Shown here piece by piece: positions 29,607-39,744 of a stretch of 64,000 nt of DNA; within the stretch, counting starts at the first letter, position 1; each line of letters begins with the position of its first letter. Under the pieces are notes generated by a model that saw nothing but the letters and a program-made list of their open reading frames with translations, ran no database searches and was not told the DNA's origin. Source of the stretch: Paraburkholderia sp. Ac-20340 (GTDB lineage: Bacteria; Pseudomonadota; Gammaproteobacteria; Burkholderiales; Burkholderiaceae); the NCBI RefSeq assembly GCF_017104965.1, contig NZ_JAAGPR010000009.1:186001-250000 (forward strand), written 5' to 3'. Made by a program: the position numbers and the translations under genes.

Positions 29607-29918
29607 TTACGCGTTGATAGCGTCGATGCGCAGTTCGGTGTAGTTCTGGCGGTGGCCGCCATGCTTCTGGTAGTGCTTCCGGCGACGCATCTTGAAGATG
29701 GTCACTTTGGCGTGTCGGCCTTGCGACACAACGGTGGCCTTGACGGAAGCCCCACTGACCAGCGGCGTACCGAACTTAATCGATTCGCCTTCGCCCACTG
29801 CGAGAACCTGGTCGAGCGTGATTTCTGCGTCAATGTCAGCCGGTATCTGTTCTACTTTGAGTTTTTCGCCAACGGCAACTTTGTACTGCTTGCCGCCGGT
29901 TTTTATGACCGCGTACAT
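29607..29918 (-). CDS. rplU: 50S ribosomal protein L21
   Basis: The 103-residue L21, a beta-barrel protein that binds 23S rRNA domain I. It begins [17 protein letters not shown], and the C-terminal [19 protein letters not shown] is the RNA-binding motif. The start at 29918 matches the family; an upstream in-frame start adds 12 unrelated residues. A consensus promoter lies about 55 bases upstream. Confidence 0.98.
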   Translation of the reverse strand: MYAVIKTGGKQYKVAVGEKLKVEQIPADIDAEITLDQVLAVGEGESIKFGTPLVSGASVKATVVSQGRHAKVTIFKMRRRKHYQKHGGHRQNYTELRIDAINA

Positions 29919-29973
29919 TGAGAACCTCACTCTAAAATATCTTTTCAGACGCACTGCGCGCCCGAAACCTTAG

Positions 29974-30002
29974 ATTATACATAGAGTTAGCTGCACGGTC
30001 AA
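29974..30002 (-). promoter_or_regulatory. strong sigma70 promoter of rplU-rpmA
   Basis: On the minus strand TTGACC (30002-29997), an exact 17-base spacer and a perfect TATAAT (29979-29974). It is the best promoter match in the window, which suits a ribosomal protein operon. Confidence 0.85.
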
Positions 30003-30172
30003 AAGGTATTGACAAGCACGCGCGCCGTGTTCCTGCGCGCCGCGCGACAAGGCTTTGCGGCAGGTTTGATGATGACTTCGCGCCGTAGCGAAGCGCCCGT
30101 CCCACCACACAAAAATAGAGGGAAGCATCGGCCGGACGGCAGAGCTACATAGGGCCCGCGACCGATTCGCCT

Positions 30173-30178
30173 TATAAT
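30173..30178 (+). promoter_or_regulatory. -10 element of the polyprenyl synthase gene
   Basis: A perfect TATAAT lies 27 bases before the ATG. The -35 region is poor. Confidence 0.45.
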
Positions 30179-30204
30179 CCGCGGCACTACCTATATTTGC
30201 CATC

Positions 30205-31197
30205 ATGTCGTCCACCGCCACCCCTACCCCCAGCGCAGCGACCTTGCTCGCGCCCATCGCCAGCGACATGGAGCAGGTGAATCGTGTCATCCGGCAGAGT
30301 CTGGCGTCCGAGGTGATGCTGATCAACCAGATCTCCGAGTACATCATCAGTGCGGGCGGCAAGCGGCTGCGTCCGGCGCTGCTGCTGCTCGTGGCTGGCG
30401 CGCTCGGCGATCGCAGCTCGCATCGTCATACGCTCGCGGCTGTCGTCGAGTTCATCCACACGGCCACCCTGCTGCACGACGACGTCGTCGACGAATCCGA
30501 CCTGCGGCGCGGCCGCCAGACGGCCAATGCGCTGTTCGGCAACGCGGCCAGCGTGCTGGTGGGCGACTATCTGTACTCGCGCTCGTTCGAGATGATGGTG
30601 GGTGTCGGCAAGATGCGCGTGATGGAAATCCTCTCGCAGGCCACCACGATCATTTCCGAAGGGGAAGTGCTGCAACTCCTGAACATGCATGATGCGGACG
30701 TCGATACCGAACGCTATATGCAGGTCATCCGTTACAAGACGGCCAAACTGTTCGAGGCAGCGGCACAACTGGGCGCCGTGCTTTCGGGGGCGGATGCCCG
30801 CACCGAAGAAGCCGCGGCGGAATACGGCCGGCGCATGGGCACGGCGTTCCAGATCATGGACGACTGGCTCGACTACACCGGCACGGCCGAATCGATGGGC
30901 AAGAACGCCGGCGACGATCTGCGCGAAGGCAAGCCCACGCTGCCGCTGATCTGGCTGATCGAACACGGCACGGCTGCGGAAGCGGCGCTCGCGCGCGAAG
31001 CCATCGAGCAAGGCGGCACCACGCGTTTCGACGAAATCTTCGACGCCATCACGCGTTCGGGCGCGCTCGACCACACGCTCCAATGCGCGAAAGCAGAGGC
31101 TCAAGCAGCGGCCGATGCAATTTCTTCATTTCCCTCTTCCCAATACAAAGAGAGCCTGCTAGAATTATGTTCTTACTCGACGACACGCCAGTCTTAA
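30205..31197 (+). CDS. ispB: polyprenyl (octaprenyl) diphosphate synthase
   Basis: IspB elongates farnesyl diphosphate with isopentenyl diphosphate to make the ubiquinone side chain. The 330-residue trans-prenyltransferase has the first Asp-rich motif DDVVD at 92-96 and the second DDWLD at 219-223, with the GGKRLRP substrate motif at 51-57. Chain length cannot be fixed by eye, but octaprenyl is expected because Burkholderia uses ubiquinone-8. It is divergent from rplU, as in E. coli. tRNA-Pro follows after 40 bases. Confidence 0.93.
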   Translation: MSSTATPTPSAATLLAPIASDMEQVNRVIRQSLASEVMLINQISEYIISAGGKRLRPALLLLVAGALGDRSSHRHTLAAVVEFIHTATLLHDDVVDESDLRRGRQTANALFGNAASVLVGDYLYSRSFEMMVGVGKMRVMEILSQATTIISEGEVLQLLNMHDADVDTERYMQVIRYKTAKLFEAAAQLGAVLSGADARTEEAAAEYGRRMGTAFQIMDDWLDYTGTAESMGKNAGDDLREGKPTLPLIWLIEHGTAAEAALAREAIEQGGTTRFDEIFDAITRSGALDHTLQCAKAEAQAAADAISSFPSSQYKESLLELCSYSTTRQS

Positions 31198-31237
31198 CGA
31201 AGACGAAGCAAGCCGGAAGAGTAAAAGCAGTAAAATT

Positions 31238-31314
31238 CGGGGTGTAGCTTAGCCTGGTAGAGCGCTACGTTCGGGACGTAGAGGCCGGAGGTTCGAATCC
31301 TCTCACCCCGACCA
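31238..31314 (+). tRNA. tRNA-Pro (anticodon CGG)
   Basis: A complete 77-base cloverleaf. The acceptor stem is CGGGGTG / CACCCCG, the discriminator is A and CCA is encoded. The D-arm contains AGCCTGGT, and the anticodon stem CTACG / CGTAG closes the 7-base loop TTCGGGA, giving anticodon CGG (codon CCG). The T-arm contains GGTTCGAATCC. There is no sign of an integrated element at the 3' end. Confidence 0.97.
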
Positions 31315-31319
31315 GAATT

Positions 31320-31355
31320 CAAAAAAAACCGCACACGTGTTGTGCGGTTTTTTTT
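31320..31355 (+). terminator. terminator of tRNA-Pro
   Basis: The stem ACCGCACA / TGTGCGGT with a CGTGT loop is flanked by eight A and eight T residues, so it could work in both directions. Confidence 0.9.
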
Positions 31356-31453
31356 CGTCTGCGTTTTTTGTCTGTCCGGTCCCTTGCGCAAGCGCGCACA
31401 AAGCCCAGCCGATGCCGCCCCTGGCCGGACGGCCAACGCCCTCCCCGCCACGG

Positions 31454-31481
31454 CTGACGCGCGGCACCCCTCTGTTATAGT
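31454..31481 (+). promoter_or_regulatory. promoter of the CorC-family gene
   Basis: CTGACG and TATAGT are separated by 16 bases, and the start codon lies 32 bases after the -10. Confidence 0.5.
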
Positions 31482-31513
31482 TTCCTCACCCGATCCCCTC
31501 ACTTTCTCCAAGC

Positions 31514-32842
31514 GTGGACCACCTTCCCTTATGGGCGCAGATTTGCGCCGTCTTCGTCCTGCTCATCTGCTCCAGCTTCTTCTCCATCTCCGAAACGGCA
31601 ATGATGGCGCTCAACCGCCATCGGCTGAAATATCTCGCGACCCACAACGCGCTCGGCGCAAAGACCACGCAGAAACTGCTCGCGCGCACCGACCTGCTGC
31701 TGTCCGTCATCCTGATCGGCAACAACCTGTTCAACACGATCATTCCGGTGCTCACCACCTCGATCGCGCTGCACACCTTCGGTCATAACAACCTCGTGCT
31801 GTCGATCGCGACCGGCATCGTCGCGTTTCTGATCATCGTGTTTGCGGAAATCACGCCGAAGATCGTCGGCGCCACGTTCCCGGAAAAAATCGCGCTGCCC
31901 GCCAGCCTGCTGATTGCGCCGCTCATGCGCGTGACGAAGCCCATCATCTGGTTCGTCAACATGTTTGCGAACACGATCCTGCGCGTGCTGCACATCAATA
32001 CGAGCAAGGCGCACGACCAGCGGCTCTCGACCGAAGAACTGCGCACCATCGTGCTGGAGTCCGGCAGCTTCATGCCGACCAAGCACCGCAGCATCCTGTT
32101 GAACCTGTTCGATCTCGAAAACATCACCGTCGATGACGTGATGATTCCGCGTCGCCGTATCGAAGCTCTCGACTTCAACGCGCCTCTGGAAGAGATCCTG
32201 CATCAGCTCGAAACCTGCTATCACAACAAGCTGATCGTCTATCAAGGCGATATCGACCGCGTGCTGGGCGTGCTGCATGTGCGCAAGACGCTGGCCGCCC
32301 TGCACAACCAGGATTTCGAGCGCGAGACGCTGCGCGAACTGCTGGCTGAACCGTACTTCGTGCCCACCGGCACGCCGGTGTTCCAGCAACTTCAGTACTT
32401 CCAGGAAAGCCGTCACCGTATTGCGCTGGTGGTGAACGAGTATGGCGAGATGGAAGGACTGCTCACGCCGGAAGACATCATCGAAGAGCTGATCGGCGAA
32501 TTCACCACCACCATGCCGCGCAGCGGTACGGGACGCGGCGGCTGGAACGATCAGGGCGAGTGCATCGTGCCAGGCAGCATGCCCTTGCGCGAACTCAACC
32601 GCTGGCTGCATATGAAGCTGCCGACCGACGGGCCGAAGACGCTCAACGGTCTGATCCTCGAAGTGCTCGAAGAGATTCCCGAAGGCGACGTGTGCGTGCA
32701 GATCGGCGACGTGAAACTCGAAGTCATGCGCGCCGACGACCAGGCCGTGCGCACGGTCAAACTCTTCAAACCGGGCACGACGCCGGGTAAAGGCGCGCGC
32801 GCCACGCTCGAGAAAGCGAAGAAACTGTTGCCGGGCCGCTAG
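31514..32842 (+). CDS. HlyC/CorC (CNNM-type) family transporter
   Basis: A 442-residue protein. The N-terminal DUF21/CNNM membrane domain has about four hydrophobic spans (FVLLICSSFFSISETAMMAL and onward to about 150). Two CBS domains follow (about 200-330, with the partner segment HRIALVVNEYGEMEGLLTPED), and then the C-terminal CorC/HlyC domain (about 345-430). Such proteins are linked to magnesium/cobalt or polyamine efflux; the substrate here is unknown. The start is GTG at 31514, directly before the first membrane helix. Confidence 0.93.
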   Translation: MDHLPLWAQICAVFVLLICSSFFSISETAMMALNRHRLKYLATHNALGAKTTQKLLARTDLLLSVILIGNNLFNTIIPVLTTSIALHTFGHNNLVLSIATGIVAFLIIVFAEITPKIVGATFPEKIALPASLLIAPLMRVTKPIIWFVNMFANTILRVLHINTSKAHDQRLSTEELRTIVLESGSFMPTKHRSILLNLFDLENITVDDVMIPRRRIEALDFNAPLEEILHQLETCYHNKLIVYQGDIDRVLGVLHVRKTLAALHNQDFERETLRELLAEPYFVPTGTPVFQQLQYFQESRHRIALVVNEYGEMEGLLTPEDIIEELIGEFTTTMPRSGTGRGGWNDQGECIVPGSMPLRELNRWLHMKLPTDGPKTLNGLILEVLEEIPEGDVCVQIGDVKLEVMRADDQAVRTVKLFKPGTTPGKGARATLEKAKKLLPGR

Positions 32843-32952
32843 ACCCGTTCGCCTCGCGCGCATCGTTAGCCATTCGGCCGAGTGGTGCGCGACTTCACAT
32901 CAGCCGATCATGAAGCCGTCTCTCGCACACGGCGGCTTCGGGCCGGCAATCG

Positions 32953-34251
32953 ATGTTTTCCATTCCTGATCGTTTTAGTGCGCACGGTGTCCGCCGCGCA
33001 CCGGCTATCGCGCAACGCGCGGCCGATGGCGCGGCGAGCGGTGGCTTTGGCGCCGCCGCTTCGCCTGCGCCAGCAGCGCCCGTCTCTTCCGACGACGCGC
33101 CCGCCGTTCGCCTGCTCGCCGATACATTGCGCGAAGCCGCGCGCCGCAATGCCTCCGATCTGCACATCGAACCGCAGGAACAAGGCTGGCGCGTGCGCTT
33201 GCGTATCGACGGCGTGCTGCACGAAATCGCGCGGCCGCCCGCTCATCTGCGCGACGCGTTCGTTACGCGCATCAAGGTGCTCGCGCGTATGGATATTGCG
33301 GAGCGGCGCATTCCTCAGGACGGGCGTCTGCGGCTCGCGCCACGTGGCGAAGCGCAGCCGCAGGAAGACTATCGTGTGAACTCGTTGCCCACGCTGCATG
33401 GCGAAAAGCTCGTGCTGCGCCGGCTCGAAGCGTTACCCGCCGATCTCTCGCTGAATGCGCTCGGCCTCGACGATACGCAACGAGCAACGCTGAGCGCGGC
33501 GATCGGCGCACCGCACGGTCTCGTTCTCGTAACAGGCCCGACCGGCAGCGGCAAAACTCTCTCGCTTTACTGCTTCCTGCAAAAGCTCAACGACGCCTCG
33601 CGCAATCTCTGTTCAGTCGAAGATCCCGCCGAAATCCAGCTCGCCGGCATCAATCAGGTCAACGTGCGCGAGAAGGCCGGGCTCACCTTTGCGCTCGCGC
33701 TGCGCGCCCTGCTGCGCCAGGACCCGGACGTCATCATGATCGGCGAGATACGCGACGAGGAAACTGCCAGCGTCGCGGTGAAAGCAGCGCAAACGGGCCA
33801 CCTCGTGCTCTCCACACTGCACACCAACGACGCGCCTGCGGCAGTCGCGCGCCTGATCGACATCGGCGTCGAACCGTATAACCTCGCAGCCGCATTGCGG
33901 CTCGTCACGGCGCAGCGGCTCGTGCGGCGCCTGTGCATGCAGTGCCGCCAGCGCGCGAACGAATCGGCGGCAACGTTGCGCGCCGCCGGTCTCGCCGATG
34001 TGCAACCGTATCTCGCGAAGGGCTGCGAAGCGTGTCATGGCATCGGCTATCGCGGTCGCGTGGGCATTCATGAAGTGTTGCCCGTGAGCGCCGCCATGCG
34101 CGACATGATCGTCGAGCGGCGCAGCGCGCACGACATCGCGAAACTGGCGCGCTCCGAGGGCGTCGCTACGCTGCGCGATGCCGCGCTGGCGCGGGTGCGC
34201 GACGGCACGACGAGTCTCGCCGAAGCACTCGCCGCGACGGACGCCTCATGA
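32953..34251 (+). CDS. GspE/PilB-type assembly ATPase, short form
   Basis: A 432-residue secretion ATPase that powers pseudopilus or type IV pilus extension. It lacks the N-terminal MshEN domain of full PilB, starting with a short Ala/Pro-rich segment and then the N2 domain (NASDLHIEPQEQGWRVRLRI). The Walker A TGPTGSGKT is at 194-202, with the Asp box MIGEIRDEET and His box LVLSTLHTNDAP following. The zinc motif has two CxxC pairs (CMQC and CEAC). It overlaps gspF by four bases. The length is closest to the HofB type. Confidence 0.92.
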   Translation: MFSIPDRFSAHGVRRAPAIAQRAADGAASGGFGAAASPAPAAPVSSDDAPAVRLLADTLREAARRNASDLHIEPQEQGWRVRLRIDGVLHEIARPPAHLRDAFVTRIKVLARMDIAERRIPQDGRLRLAPRGEAQPQEDYRVNSLPTLHGEKLVLRRLEALPADLSLNALGLDDTQRATLSAAIGAPHGLVLVTGPTGSGKTLSLYCFLQKLNDASRNLCSVEDPAEIQLAGINQVNVREKAGLTFALALRALLRQDPDVIMIGEIRDEETASVAVKAAQTGHLVLSTLHTNDAPAAVARLIDIGVEPYNLAAALRLVTAQRLVRRLCMQCRQRANESAATLRAAGLADVQPYLAKGCEACHGIGYRGRVGIHEVLPVSAAMRDMIVERRSAHDIAKLARSEGVATLRDAALARVRDGTTSLAEALAATDAS

Positions 34252-35474
34252 TCGCGCGCAAACCAACGCAGCCACACGCCGCGCCGGATTCGCGCTTCGC
34301 GTGGCGCGGTCTCGATACCGCAGGCGTCGCGCGTCACGGCACGCTGATCGCGTTCGACGCTACGGCGGCGCGCGTGGCGCTCAAGCGCGAGCGCATCACC
34401 GCCACACTGATCGAGCGGCGCGGCCCGGCGCCTTCGCCACGCGCCAATCAGGCGGACATCACCCGCTTCACGCGTCAGCTCGCCAGTCTGCTGCGCGCGG
34501 GTCTACCGCTTGCCGGTGCGCTCGATCTGCTTGCGCAGGCAAGCGGGCCGCACGGGCTGCCGCGCATTGCTGCGGCGCTCGCGCGTGAGATCACTGCAGG
34601 CAAGCGTTTCGCGGATGCACTCGCGCAATATCCGTCGCGCTTCGGCTCGCTCTATTGTCAGCTCGTGGCTGTAGGCGAGGCGTCGGGCGCGCTCGCCGGG
34701 GTACTCGCCCGCGTCGCCGACGATCGGGAACGTGCCGCCGCGCAACGCTCGAAGGTGCGCGCCGCGCTCACCTATCCGGTCGCCGTGCTGCTGCTCGCCT
34801 TCGCGATCACAGCCGCGTTGCTGGTCTGGGTCGTGCCCACGTTCAAGCAGATCTTCGATGGATTCGGCGCGACGCTGCCCGCGCCCACACAATTCGTCCT
34901 GATGCTCTCGGCGGCGGCGACGCGCTGGAGCGTGCCCACGGCGGCGCTCTGTACCGCCGGCGTTTTCGCACTCCATACCTTGCTGCGCCGCTCCGAAGCT
35001 GCGCGCATCGCATTCGGACGCATCGTGCTCGCGCTGCCGCTCTTCGGCACTTTGCTCACGACCTTGTGCGCCGCGCGCTGGAGCCGCGCGCTCGGCACGC
35101 TTCTAGGCGCCGGTACGCCGCTCGCCGATGCCTTCGAATCGCTCACGCACGCAAGCGGTAACGCGTTCTTCGATCAGGCAAGCGCGAGCATCAGCGCGCG
35201 GCTTCGGCATGGCGAACGTCTTGCGTCGGCCATGCGCTCGGCGGGCTGCTTTCCCGACGATGTGATCCAGCCCGTCGCGGTCGCGGAGGAATCCGGCGCG
35301 CTCGACGCGATGCTGCTCGACGTCGCCGCGCTCGCCGACCGTCAGGTGGACGAAAAAATCGCGCTTGTGGCGAGTCTGTGCGAGCCGCTCATCATCGTGG
35401 TGCTCGGTGCGCTGGTCGGCGGCCTTGTGGTTGCGATGTATCTTCCCATCATTCAACTGGGCAACGTGGTGTAG
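34248..35474 (+). CDS. GspF/PilC-type inner-membrane platform protein
   Basis: A 408-residue polytopic protein with two repeated GspF domains (about 60-190 and 265-390), each starting in a F..QLA.LL.AGLPL-like motif (FTRQLASLLRAGLPLAG; CAARWSRALGTLLGAGTPL). Hydrophobic helices are near 180-205, 225-245 and the C-terminus (VVLGALVGGLVVAMYLPII). It is the membrane platform for the ATPase encoded just upstream, whose stop overlaps its ATG. Pilin genes are not adjacent. Confidence 0.93.
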   Translation: MIARKPTQPHAAPDSRFAWRGLDTAGVARHGTLIAFDATAARVALKRERITATLIERRGPAPSPRANQADITRFTRQLASLLRAGLPLAGALDLLAQASGPHGLPRIAAALAREITAGKRFADALAQYPSRFGSLYCQLVAVGEASGALAGVLARVADDRERAAAQRSKVRAALTYPVAVLLLAFAITAALLVWVVPTFKQIFDGFGATLPAPTQFVLMLSAAATRWSVPTAALCTAGVFALHTLLRRSEAARIAFGRIVLALPLFGTLLTTLCAARWSRALGTLLGAGTPLADAFESLTHASGNAFFDQASASISARLRHGERLASAMRSAGCFPDDVIQPVAVAEESGALDAMLLDVAALADRQVDEKIALVASLCEPLIIVVLGALVGGLVVAMYLPIIQLGNVV

Positions 35475-35502
35475 CATCGCTGCCAGATTACGGTTCCCGC
35501 TC

Positions 35503-36486
35503 ATGTCCGTCCTTTTATCGTCCGCCGCCGCTTCCACGCCACTCGCGTCATCCTTCAACGGATCGCAGGTCACGTCCGCTTCGTCCGTCATGTCTGTCGA
35601 TGCGGCCGCACCTTTGTCCGTCGCGCTGGGCACTTTGCCGCCTGGCCTGCTGATGGGCTTCGCGATCGTGATCGGCCTCGTGATCGGCAGTTTTCTCAAC
35701 GTGGTGATACACCGCCTGCCGATCATGCTGGAGCGCGCCTGGCGCGCCGACGCCGCCGAAGTGTCCGGTCACGCATCCGAAAGCGGCGACCTGTTCAACG
35801 ACGGTCTGCCGGCGCGCTACAACCTCTGGCTGCCGCGCAGCGCCTGCCCGCATTGCGGCCACGTATTGCGCGCCTGGGAAAACATTCCGCTCGTGAGCTG
35901 GCTCATGTTGCGTGGCCGCTGCTCGCAATGCGGCACGCGCGTGAGCGTGCGCTACCCCGCCATCGAACTCGCCAGCGCAATCTGCGCGGCGGGCACGCTG
36001 CTCGCATTCGGCCCTACGGGCAAGGCGCTTGCGGCGTTCGTGCTGTGCGCGTCGTTGATTGCCGCAAGCGCGATCGATCTCGAACATCACCTGCTGCCCG
36101 ATTCGATTACGCTGCCGCTCGTGTGGGCCGGCCTGCTGGTGAATCTCGTCGATACCTTCACCGATCTGCAAAGCGCCGTGATCGGCGCAGTCGCCGGCTA
36201 TCTCGCGTTGTGGACCGTGTACTGGATCTTCCGTCTGCTGCGTGGCGTCGAAGGCATGGGGCATGGCGATTTCAAGCTACTCGCGGCACTCGGCGCATGG
36301 CTCGGCTGGGCCGCGCTGCCGCAGATCATCGTGATTGCCGCGGTGGCCGGCGCAGCAGTCGGTCTCGCGGCAACGGTGAGCGGACGTATGCGCTTCGAAG
36401 AGCCGCTGCCGTTCGGACCGTATCTGGCAGCAGGCGCGTTCTTCACGCTGTTCGCGGGCACGCCGTTTTATGGCGCTTTTGTGTGA
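35503..36486 (+). CDS. pilD: prepilin peptidase / N-methyltransferase
   Basis: PilD cleaves the leader of type IV prepilins and pseudopilins and methylates the new N-terminus. The 327-residue membrane protein has the cytoplasmic cysteine tetrad (CPHCGHVLRAW and GRCSQCG) and the two catalytic aspartates, in SAIDLEHHLLPD and in GMGHGDFKLL. An alternative ATG at 35590 would drop 29 poorly conserved residues and is also plausible. An insertion of about 20 residues precedes the first cysteines. It sits downstream of gspE-gspF and just before coaE. Confidence 0.95.
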   Translation: MSVLLSSAAASTPLASSFNGSQVTSASSVMSVDAAAPLSVALGTLPPGLLMGFAIVIGLVIGSFLNVVIHRLPIMLERAWRADAAEVSGHASESGDLFNDGLPARYNLWLPRSACPHCGHVLRAWENIPLVSWLMLRGRCSQCGTRVSVRYPAIELASAICAAGTLLAFGPTGKALAAFVLCASLIAASAIDLEHHLLPDSITLPLVWAGLLVNLVDTFTDLQSAVIGAVAGYLALWTVYWIFRLLRGVEGMGHGDFKLLAALGAWLGWAALPQIIVIAAVAGAAVGLAATVSGRMRFEEPLPFGPYLAAGAFFTLFAGTPFYGAFV

Positions 36487-36498
36487 GGCAATAAATCG

Positions 36499-37101
36499 AT
36501 GATTGCGGTCGGATTGACGGGCGGTATCGGCAGCGGCAAATCCACGGTTGCGGACCTGTTCGCCGCGCGCGGCGTACCGCTCGTGGACACGGACGTGATC
36601 GCGCATCGCGTCACCGCCCCGCAGGGCGTCGCCATGCCACAGATCGCCGCGCAATTCGGCCCTGAATTCGTCGCCGCCGATGGCTCGATGGATCGCGCGC
36701 GCATGCGTGCACTCGTGTTCGGCGACGAGGCCGCGCGCAAGCGGCTCGAAGCGATCACGCATCCGCTGATCCGCGCGGAAACCGAGCGCGAAACGCGCGA
36801 GGCCAAGGGCCCTTACGTGATGCTGGTGGTGCCGTTACTGGTCGAATCCGGCGCGTGGAAATCGCGCGTGGATCGCGTGCTGGCTGTCGATTGCAGCGTT
36901 CAAACGCAGATCGCGCGCGTGATGCGCCGCAACGGTTTCACGCGCGAGCAGGTGCAGGCGATCATCGCACGTCAGGCCACGCGCGAAGCACGTCTTGCCG
37001 CCGCCGACGATGTGATCGTCAACGACGACACCACGCTCGATGCACTCGCACAGGACGTCGAACTACTCCATCGGCGCTATCTCGCGCTTGCAGGCGCTTA
37101 A
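36499..37101 (+). CDS. coaE: dephospho-CoA kinase
   Basis: CoaE phosphorylates the ribose 3'-OH of dephospho-CoA, the last step of CoA synthesis. The 200-residue P-loop kinase starts [14 protein letters not shown] (residues 2-15), followed by [10 protein letters not shown], the adenine/CoA-binding HPLIRAE, and VVPLLVESG. It follows pilD by 12 bases in the conserved pilD-coaE order. Confidence 0.97.
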   Translation: MIAVGLTGGIGSGKSTVADLFAARGVPLVDTDVIAHRVTAPQGVAMPQIAAQFGPEFVAADGSMDRARMRALVFGDEAARKRLEAITHPLIRAETERETREAKGPYVMLVVPLLVESGAWKSRVDRVLAVDCSVQTQIARVMRRNGFTREQVQAIIARQATREARLAAADDVIVNDDTTLDALAQDVELLHRRYLALAGA

Positions 37102-37189
37102 CCGCGCTCACCGCCACTGCGTTTTTGCAGCACGCAATCGCAAAATCGAGTCGAAATTCGCAGGAATCTGCAGGAAAACACGGATGTGA

Positions 37190-38038
<849 letters not shown>

Positions 38039-38146
38039 GCAGCGGCCGGCAGAATCTGGCACCATCCGCTGATTGCCTTTGCGCCATTTTTCAATCGCGC
38101 GGCGCCTACTGAAACGGCGCCGCCTCGCTACTGATCAGTCGACCGA

Positions 38147-38344
38147 ATGACCACCGTTGTCAAATGCCCGTCCTGCGGTAAGGACGTCCGCTGGGTGCCG
38201 GAAAGCCGCTTCCGCCCGTTTTGCTCCGAACGTTGCAAGCAGATGGATCTCGGCGCCTGGGCCGCTGAAAAGTACCGGATCGGCGGCAACGAGGAAGACA
38301 CGCCGCCCGACGACGAAGCACCGCCCACCGATACGCGCCAGTAA
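38147..38344 (+). CDS. yacG: DNA gyrase inhibitor / zinc protein YacG
   Basis: A 65-residue zinc protein. The four ligands are Cys7, Cys10, Cys26 and Cys30 (KCPSCGK; FCSERCK). In E. coli YacG binds the GyrB C-terminal domain and inhibits gyrase. The conserved [12 protein letters not shown] segment follows, with a disordered acidic tail. It ends the coaE-zapD-yacG unit. Confidence 0.95.
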   Translation: MTTVVKCPSCGKDVRWVPESRFRPFCSERCKQMDLGAWAAEKYRIGGNEEDTPPDDEAPPTDTRQ

Positions 38345-38356
38345 GCCGCGCACCGA

Positions 38357-38394
38357 TAAAAAAAGCCGCCGCACATAGAAGTGCGGCGGCTTTT
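38357..38394. terminator. bidirectional terminator between yacG and mutT
   Basis: AAAAGCCGCCGCAC / GTGCGGCGGCTTTT forms a perfect stem with an ATAGAA loop between converging genes. Confidence 0.92.
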
Positions 38395-38430
38395 GTACTT
38401 TTTGCCGGCGGTTTCTGCGCAAAGCTGGCC

Positions 38431-38844
38431 TTAATCCGCCGCCAGCCACTCCAGCACGGGAATCGTCGCGGGCAGCAATGGCTCCACGCTCGCCGGCAGC
38501 GCCTGCCATGCCAGCGCCTGACCTTCGCGGCCGTGCGGCTCGCCGGTCCACTCGGTCACCTTGCAGAAGTACAGACGCACGTAGGCATGCGGATAATCGT
38601 GCTCGAGCGTATGCCAGCGATGGCAAGCCTTCACGTCGATCCCCAATTCCTCGTGCAGCTCGCGCGCAAGCGCCGCCTCGACCGACTCGCCCTGCTCCAG
38701 CTTGCCGCCAGGAAATTCCCAGTAGCCCGCGTAGGGTTTGCCTTCGGGGCGCTGCGCCAGCAGATAACGGCCGTCGGGCTGCACCAGCACGCCGACCGCA
38801 ACTTCCGTGACGGGGCGCGCCGCGGTTTTGACTTGCTCGCTCAT
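38431..38844 (-). CDS. MutT-type Nudix hydrolase
   Basis: A 137-residue Nudix enzyme with the box GGKLEQGESVEAALARELHEELGI (shown in part: GGKLEQGE and RELHEELGI). The short size and the GYWEFPGG element are those of MutT, which removes 8-oxo-dGTP from the nucleotide pool. A mutT gene near secA and argJ fits the betaproteobacterial context. Its ATG overlaps the DUF815 stop by four bases, indicating coupling. Other Nudix substrates cannot be excluded. Confidence 0.9.
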   Translation of the reverse strand: MSEQVKTAARPVTEVAVGVLVQPDGRYLLAQRPEGKPYAGYWEFPGGKLEQGESVEAALARELHEELGIDVKACHRWHTLEHDYPHAYVRLYFCKVTEWTGEPHGREGQALAWQALPASVEPLLPATIPVLEWLAAD

Positions 38845-39713
38845 GCTTGTTCCGTCTTCTTGCCCGACCAGTCGCGCGCGAATTGCCACGCCACACGGCC
38901 CGAACGCGAACCGCGCTCCAGCGCCCAGACCAGCGCGTCGCCGCGTGCGCTTTCGACTTCGGCGTCATCGCAGCCGAAGTGACGCAGCCAGTGTCCGACG
39001 ATCGTCAGATAGTCGTCCTGCTTGAACGGATAAAAACTCACCCACAGACCGAAGCGTTCCGACAGCGAAATCTTCTCCTCCACCACTTCGCCCGGATGAA
39101 TCTCACCGTCGGGCATGTGCTTGTAGGACTCGTTGTCGCTCATGTACTCGGGCAGCAGATGGCGGCGATTCGAGGTCGCGTAGATCAGCACGTTGTCCGA
39201 CTGCGCGGCCACCGAACCGTCGAGCGCCACTTTCAGCGCCTTGTAGCCCGATTCGCCGTCTTCGAACGAGAGATCGTCGCAGAACACGATGAAGCGCTCG
39301 GGGCGCGTCGAGATCAGATCGACGATATCGCCCAGATCGTGCAGATCGTCCTTGTCGACTTCGATCAGGCGCAGACCGTCCTGCGCGTAGGCGTTCAGGC
39401 AGGCCTTGATCAGCGACGACTTGCCGGTGCCGCGCGCGCCCGTCAGCAGCACGTTGTTCGCGGGCTTCTTCTGCACGAACTGGCGCGTGTTGCGATCGAT
39501 GAGATTTTTCTGGCGATCGATGTTCTGCAGATCGTCGAGCGAAATCAGCGAAACGCCGGGGACCGGTTGCAGGTAGCCGCGGCCCTGGCGCGTGCGCCAG
39601 CGGAACGCGACTGCCGAGTTCCAGTCCACATCGGGCGCTGCCGGCGGCAGCACGGCTTCGAGTCGGCCGAGCAGCGCTTCGGCGCGGGTCAGAAACTGTT
39701 CGAGCTTGTCCAT
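38841..39713 (-). CDS. DUF815-family AAA ATPase
   Basis: A 290-residue ATP-binding protein with the Walker A GARGTGKSS at 92-100 and the Walker B RFIVFCDDLSFEDGE. Sensor-like residues are in IYATSNRRHLLPEYM. This is the DUF815 family, of unknown function, often beside mutT and argJ in betaproteobacteria. There is no membrane segment. The 31-base gap from argJ and the overlap with mutT suggest one transcript. A DNA-related role with MutT is tempting but unproved. Confidence 0.9.
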   Translation of the reverse strand: MDKLEQFLTRAEALLGRLEAVLPPAAPDVDWNSAVAFRWRTRQGRGYLQPVPGVSLISLDDLQNIDRQKNLIDRNTRQFVQKKPANNVLLTGARGTGKSSLIKACLNAYAQDGLRLIEVDKDDLHDLGDIVDLISTRPERFIVFCDDLSFEDGESGYKALKVALDGSVAAQSDNVLIYATSNRRHLLPEYMSDNESYKHMPDGEIHPGEVVEEKISLSERFGLWVSFYPFKQDDYLTIVGHWLRHFGCDDAEVESARGDALVWALERGSRSGRVAWQFARDWSGKKTEQA

Positions 39714-39744
39714 TGCGTCTTGTCTAGAAAGATCGGAAACCCGA

